From assembly GCA_022560365.1 (NCBI GenBank), contig JADFTG010000085.1, forward strand, positions 1 to 5,881: a stretch of 5,881 bases of DNA, given 5' to 3'. The position numbers were made by a program, and so were the translations under genes. Positions 1-5,881 of this stretch are shown here, piece after piece (positions within the stretch are counted from its first letter, which is position 1; each line of letters begins with the position of its first letter). This DNA comes from Chloroflexota bacterium (GTDB taxonomy: Bacteria; Chloroflexota; Dehalococcoidia; SM23-28-2; RBG-16-64-32). Below the pieces are notes generated by a model that had not been told where the DNA came from, did not search any database, and was given only the letters and a program-made list of their open reading frames with translations.

Positions 1-324
1 AGCCGGAAGGCCGAGGAAGTCGTCGAGCAGCGCGCCGCCGCCGAGGACACTGGCCACGGCGGGGGAGGGGAGCAGGATCGAAGCGGCGCCAACGAGGTTG
101 ATGATGAAGACGCCGAAGTAGCCATAGCCGCGCAGGTTGGAGACGTCGGTGCTGAAGTAGAAGAAGCCGATCGCGAAAAGCGTGAGCATGAAGGCGACGC
201 CCACAAGCAGCGTGTACTCCAGGCGCCAGCGGAACCGCCCCGCGGCTTCCAGGACCTGTGACGGCTCCAGCTCCTCCTCGCTTTCGCGGACGAGCGCCCG
301 TCCGGGCCCGGCCTTGTCTGTCAT
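1..324 (-). CDS. VTT/DedA-like integral membrane protein, N-terminal 108 residues (3' end outside window)
   Basis: The reading frame is open from an ATG at 324-322 to the left edge, so only the first 108 residues are present. Residues 1-35 are hydrophilic and acidic (a run of three Glu followed by Leu-Glu-Pro near residue 16-21) and probably cytoplasmic. Residues about 36-58 form a strong transmembrane helix ending in FFYF. Residues about 65-100 begin a second hydrophobic block of the pattern LRGYGYFGVFIINLVG, followed by a LLPSPAVAS turn and a GGGALL glycine stretch. That GYxGVF...PxPA pattern is typical of the VTT (SNARE-associated/DedA, YqaA-like) family, whose members act in the membrane in lipid or small-molecule transport. 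The exact substrate cannot be inferred here. The frame stays open upstream to a stop at 441-439, but no ATG, GTG or TTG occurs there, which supports this start. No convincing Shine-Dalgarno sequence precedes it, and the ATG lies in a stem-loop. Family call is moderate; that it is a membrane protein is secure. Confidence 0.65.
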   Translation of the reverse strand, partial: MTDKAGPGRALVRESEEELEPSQVLEAAGRFRWRLEYTLLVGVAFMLTLFAIGFFYFSTDVSNLRGYGYFGVFIINLVGAASILLPSPAVASVLGGGALLDDFLGLPA

Positions 325-340
325 CGCCTGACAGTCAAGG
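312..340 (-). promoter_or_regulatory. Dyad/stem-loop enclosing the start codon of the membrane-protein gene
   Basis: On the minus strand the arms are CCTTGaCTGTCA and TGACAGaCAAGG, separated by the 5-base loop GGCGA. This gives 11 complementary pairs with a single A/A mismatch. The A of the ATG is the last loop base, and its T and G are in the stem. In RNA this would sequester the start codon. In DNA it is a palindrome suited to a dimeric repressor. The symmetry is seen directly; a regulatory role is inferred. It includes the first four codons, so part of the symmetry could be coincidence. Confidence 0.4.
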
Positions 341-342
341 AA

Positions 343-368
343 AGGGCGAGAGCGGGCTCTCTCGCCCT
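343..368 (-). terminator. Perfect 10-bp stem-loop in the leader of the membrane-protein gene (terminator or attenuator-like)
   Basis: The arms AGGGCGAGAG and CTCTCGCCCT pair perfectly around a 6-base loop. On the minus strand the stem is followed by TTCCTTGA, a pyrimidine-rich but not true U-run tail. It sits 18 bases upstream of the ATG and immediately before the start-codon dyad. It could be a late terminator for gdhA, or an attenuator in a long leader if transcription starts at the extended -10 candidate near 446. Which of the two cannot be decided from sequence alone. Confidence 0.45.
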
Positions 369-445
369 GTATCGGGTCATAGCCAATGCCTCTCCTATCG
401 CGAACGCGTGTGAGCCCGCCGCAGCGGGGATACGGCGTTCATTCG

Positions 446-454
446 ATTGTAGCA
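446..454 (-). promoter_or_regulatory. Extended -10 promoter candidate for the membrane-protein gene
   Basis: The minus strand reads TGCTACAAT, which is the TGn extension plus a 5/6 match to TATAAT. No recognisable -35 hexamer lies 16-18 bases upstream, where the sequence is GC only; this is usual for extended -10 promoters. A start about 7 bases downstream, near 438-440, would give a leader of roughly 115 bases containing both stem-loops. It is one of the few AT-rich spots in the spacer. Confidence 0.35.
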
Positions 455-464
455 GCGCCCGCCG

Positions 465-511
465 CGAGCGCCGCCGCTCGTCGTTTGCCTATGTGAACGC
501 CGAGCCGGCGT
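465..511 (-). terminator. Two short GC stem-loops downstream of gdhA, weak terminator candidates
   Basis: Positions 497-511 hold ACGCCG/CGGCGT arms around a 3-base loop, and 465-480 hold CGAGCG/CGCTCG arms around a 4-base loop. They lie 33 and 64 bases past the gdhA stop codon. Neither is followed by a U-run on the minus strand, so intrinsic termination is uncertain. Stems of 6 bp are also frequent by chance in sequence this GC-rich. The second one lies just upstream of the extended -10 candidate and could instead affect that promoter. Confidence 0.22.
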
Positions 512-543
512 CATAGTTACGTAGCGGCGCGCCGGCCCGCCAC

Positions 544-1824
544 CTAGGGGTAGATGCCGCGAATCGACGTCGCTTCGACGACGCGGCCGACGCCCAGCGC
601 CATCGCCGCTTCGCGCATCGTCAGTCCGTCGCGCTCAGCCGCCGCCGCGACTTCGCGATAGGCACGCGTGATCACCTTCCTCAGGCGATCGTTGACCTCG
701 TCCTCTTCCCAGAAGTAGAACTGCAGGTCCTGCACCCATTCGAAGTACGAAACGATGACGCCGCCCGCATTGGCCAGGATGTCCGGCACGATCATGACGC
801 CCCGCTCTCCCAGGATGCGGTCCGCCTCGGGGCTGGTCGGACCGTTGGCACCTTCGACGATGAACCGCGCCCGGACGTCGCCAACGTTCCGGGACGTGAT
901 CTGCCCTTCCAGCGCCGCCGGGATGAGGAAATCGACCGGCAGCGCGAGAAGATCCGCGTTCGTGATCTTGTCGACGCCGAGACACTCGGCGAGCGGCTTC
1001 GCATCGCTGCGGCACTCGAGGAGCGAGTCGACGTCGAGGCCGTTGCCGTCGTGGACGCCGCCGACACGGTCGCTTACCGCGACGACTTTGGCACCGGCTC
1101 GCTGCAGCAGATGGGCAGCGACGCTGCCGACGTTGCCGAACCCCTGAATGGCCACGGTCGAGCCCTCCAGGTGGATGCTCTTCTGGCTACACAGCTCCTC
1201 GACGACGAAGAGGATGCCCCGGCCGGTCGCCTCCAGCCGGCCCAGCGTCCCGCCCACGGCAACGGGCTTGCCGGTCACGACGCCGGCGACAGTGTGGCCC
1301 TTGTGCATGCTGATTGTGTCCATGATCCAGGCCATGATCTGCGGGTTCGTGCCCATGTCCGGCGCCGGAATGTCCTCTGACGGACCGATGATGATGCTGA
1401 TCTCCGTCGCATAGCGGCGCGTGAGGTCTTCCAGCTCAGCAGCGGAGAGAGCGCGCGGATCCACCATGACGCCGCCCTTGGCGCCGCCGAAGGGGAGGTT
1501 GACGACGGCCGCCTTCCAGGTCATCCACATCGCCAGGGCACGCACCTCGTCCAGCGAGACGTGCAGGCTGTAGCGGAGGCCACCCTTGGCGGGGCCGCGC
1601 GCGATGCTGTGCTGTATGCGATAGCCGCAGAAGACGCGGATCGACCCGTCGTCCATGTTCACGGGGAAGTTGACCGAGAGCTCCCGCTTGCTGACGCGGA
1701 GGACGCGCCGGATGCCGTCATCCAGGTGGAGACGTTCGGCGGCGTCGTCGAACTGGGTGAGGGCCGTACTCAGGGCGTCATTTTCCACCGTGGCGGCCTG
1801 TGGGTCGTTGTCTGATATTGCCAT
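544..1824 (-). CDS. gdhA: Glutamate dehydrogenase (Glu/Leu/Phe/Val dehydrogenase family)
   Basis: This complete gene encodes 426 residues, a usual length for the hexameric ~50-kDa class. The cytoplasmic enzyme reversibly deaminates L-glutamate to 2-oxoglutarate and ammonium using NAD or NADP, linking nitrogen assimilation to the TCA cycle. The N-terminal substrate domain carries K80 in GPAKGGLRY, K104 in TWKAAV, catalytic K116 in LPFGGAKGG and D156 in PAPDMGT. These correspond, with a constant offset of nine, to K89, K113, K125 and D165 of the Clostridium symbiosum enzyme. The Rossmann domain has GFGNVGS at 228-234. S359 in VSYFEWVQ matches the conserved serine that contacts substrate. The segment VTGKP...GGTLGRLEATGRG is glutamate-dehydrogenase-like rather than leucine- or phenylalanine-dehydrogenase-like. 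The ATG start is supported by AAGG nine bases upstream and a TATAAT just beyond; the stop is TAG. Cofactor preference was not decided. It lies 102 bases downstream of rpoC with its own promoter, so it is probably transcribed independently. No key residue is missing. Confidence 0.95.
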   Translation of the reverse strand: MAISDNDPQAATVENDALSTALTQFDDAAERLHLDDGIRRVLRVSKRELSVNFPVNMDDGSIRVFCGYRIQHSIARGPAKGGLRYSLHVSLDEVRALAMWMTWKAAVVNLPFGGAKGGVMVDPRALSAAELEDLTRRYATEISIIIGPSEDIPAPDMGTNPQIMAWIMDTISMHKGHTVAGVVTGKPVAVGGTLGRLEATGRGILFVVEELCSQKSIHLEGSTVAIQGFGNVGSVAAHLLQRAGAKVVAVSDRVGGVHDGNGLDVDSLLECRSDAKPLAECLGVDKITNADLLALPVDFLIPAALEGQITSRNVGDVRARFIVEGANGPTSPEADRILGERGVMIVPDILANAGGVIVSYFEWVQDLQFYFWEEDEVNDRLRKVITRAYREVAAAAERDGLTMREAAMALGVGRVVEATSIRGIYP

Positions 1825-1833
1825 GCGATGCGG

Positions 1834-1850
1834 CCTTGAAAAACATTATA
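1834..1850 (-). promoter_or_regulatory. gdhA -10 element and ribosome-binding site
   Basis: A perfect TATAAT occupies 1845-1850 on the minus strand. Initiation about 7 bases downstream would give a leader of only about 14 bases. CAAGG at 1834-1838 is a short Shine-Dalgarno sequence ending nine bases before the ATG; on this reading it would lie at the very 5' end of the transcript. No good -35 is present at 16-18 bases. The best match, TTCTCA at 1871-1876 (4/6), is 20 bases away and overlaps the terminator-like hairpin. The promoter may therefore be weak or need an activator. Confidence 0.55.
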
Positions 1851-1853
1851 GGC

Positions 1854-1863
1854 CCGCCGGCGG
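1854..1863. promoter_or_regulatory. Perfect 10-bp GC palindrome in the gdhA promoter spacer
   Basis: CCGCCGGCGG equals its own reverse complement and lies three bases upstream of the TATAAT, between the -10 and where a -35 would be. A repressor or activator dimer site here is conceivable. A 10-bp palindrome made only of G and C is weak evidence in a genome this GC-rich. Confidence 0.25.
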
Positions 1864-1873
1864 CAGGCGCTGA

Positions 1874-1900
1874 GAAGCCCGGCCTGTACAGCCGGGCTTC
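1874..1900 (-). terminator. rpoC transcription terminator candidate
   Basis: The arms GAAGCCCGGC and GCCGGGCTTC form a perfect 10-bp stem around a 7-base loop. The stem begins 26 bases past the rpoC TAG stop. On the minus strand it is followed by TCAGCGCC rather than a U-run, so it resembles the strong-stem, poor-tail hairpins common in GC-rich bacteria. Its position between the end of rpoC and the gdhA promoter supports a termination or 3'-end-stabilising role. Confidence 0.55.
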
Positions 1901-1926
1901 CGGGTTGGTTGCCGATCCGTAGCTCG

Positions 1927-5881
<3,955 letters not shown>

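Noticed and set aside
369..543. tRNA or small RNA gene in the gdhA/membrane-protein spacer
   Set aside because: No cloverleaf arrangement, T-loop consensus or CCA end could be recognised; only short stems and one promoter candidate were seen.
635..1815. Several shorter open frames on both strands inside gdhA
   Set aside because: They overlap a complete, motif-rich glutamate dehydrogenase, have Arg/Ala/Ser-rich compositions typical of shifted frames of GC-rich genes, and lack their own start signals.

Overview
This is a high-GC bacterial chromosomal window. All three recognisable genes lie on the minus strand, so transcription runs from high to low coordinates. In transcription order they are the 3' part of rpoC (RNA polymerase beta', running off the right edge), a complete glutamate dehydrogenase gene of the hexameric GdhA type, and the 5' part of a membrane-protein gene that looks like a VTT/DedA-type protein (running off the left edge). 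No RNA gene, insertion sequence, CRISPR array, integrase or phage gene is visible. The content is core housekeeping rather than accessory. The RpoC architecture (a long coiled-coil insert near the N-terminal side and no split between beta' parts) and the overall gene style fit Chloroflexota or a related GC-rich lineage. That placement is from memory of the families, not from a search, and is only moderately confident.

Region by region: 1-324 is the truncated membrane-protein gene. 325-543 is a 219-base spacer with an extended -10 promoter candidate and several dyad symmetries. Two of these are back-to-back stem-loops, one of which encloses the start codon of the membrane-protein gene. 544-1824 is gdhA. 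1825-1926 is a 102-base spacer packed with a terminator-like hairpin for rpoC, a GC palindrome, a perfect TATAAT and a short ribosome-binding site for gdhA. 1927-5881 is rpoC.

The genes are unlikely to form one operon, because gdhA and the membrane-protein gene each have their own promoter candidate. RpoC provides the catalytic Mg-binding loop, bridge helix, trigger loop and second zinc site of RNA polymerase. GdhA interconverts glutamate with 2-oxoglutarate and ammonium. The membrane protein has no visible functional link to either.

No new multi-gene system is visible. The points most worth a second look are lineage-specific decorations of RpoC and the leader of the membrane-protein gene. 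The RpoC decorations are seven almost identical 18-bp repeats encoding a charged hexapeptide in the C-terminal tail, a lysine-rich linker inserted in a barrel-like domain, and a replaced C-terminal motif. In the leader, an 11-bp imperfect dyad buries the start codon.
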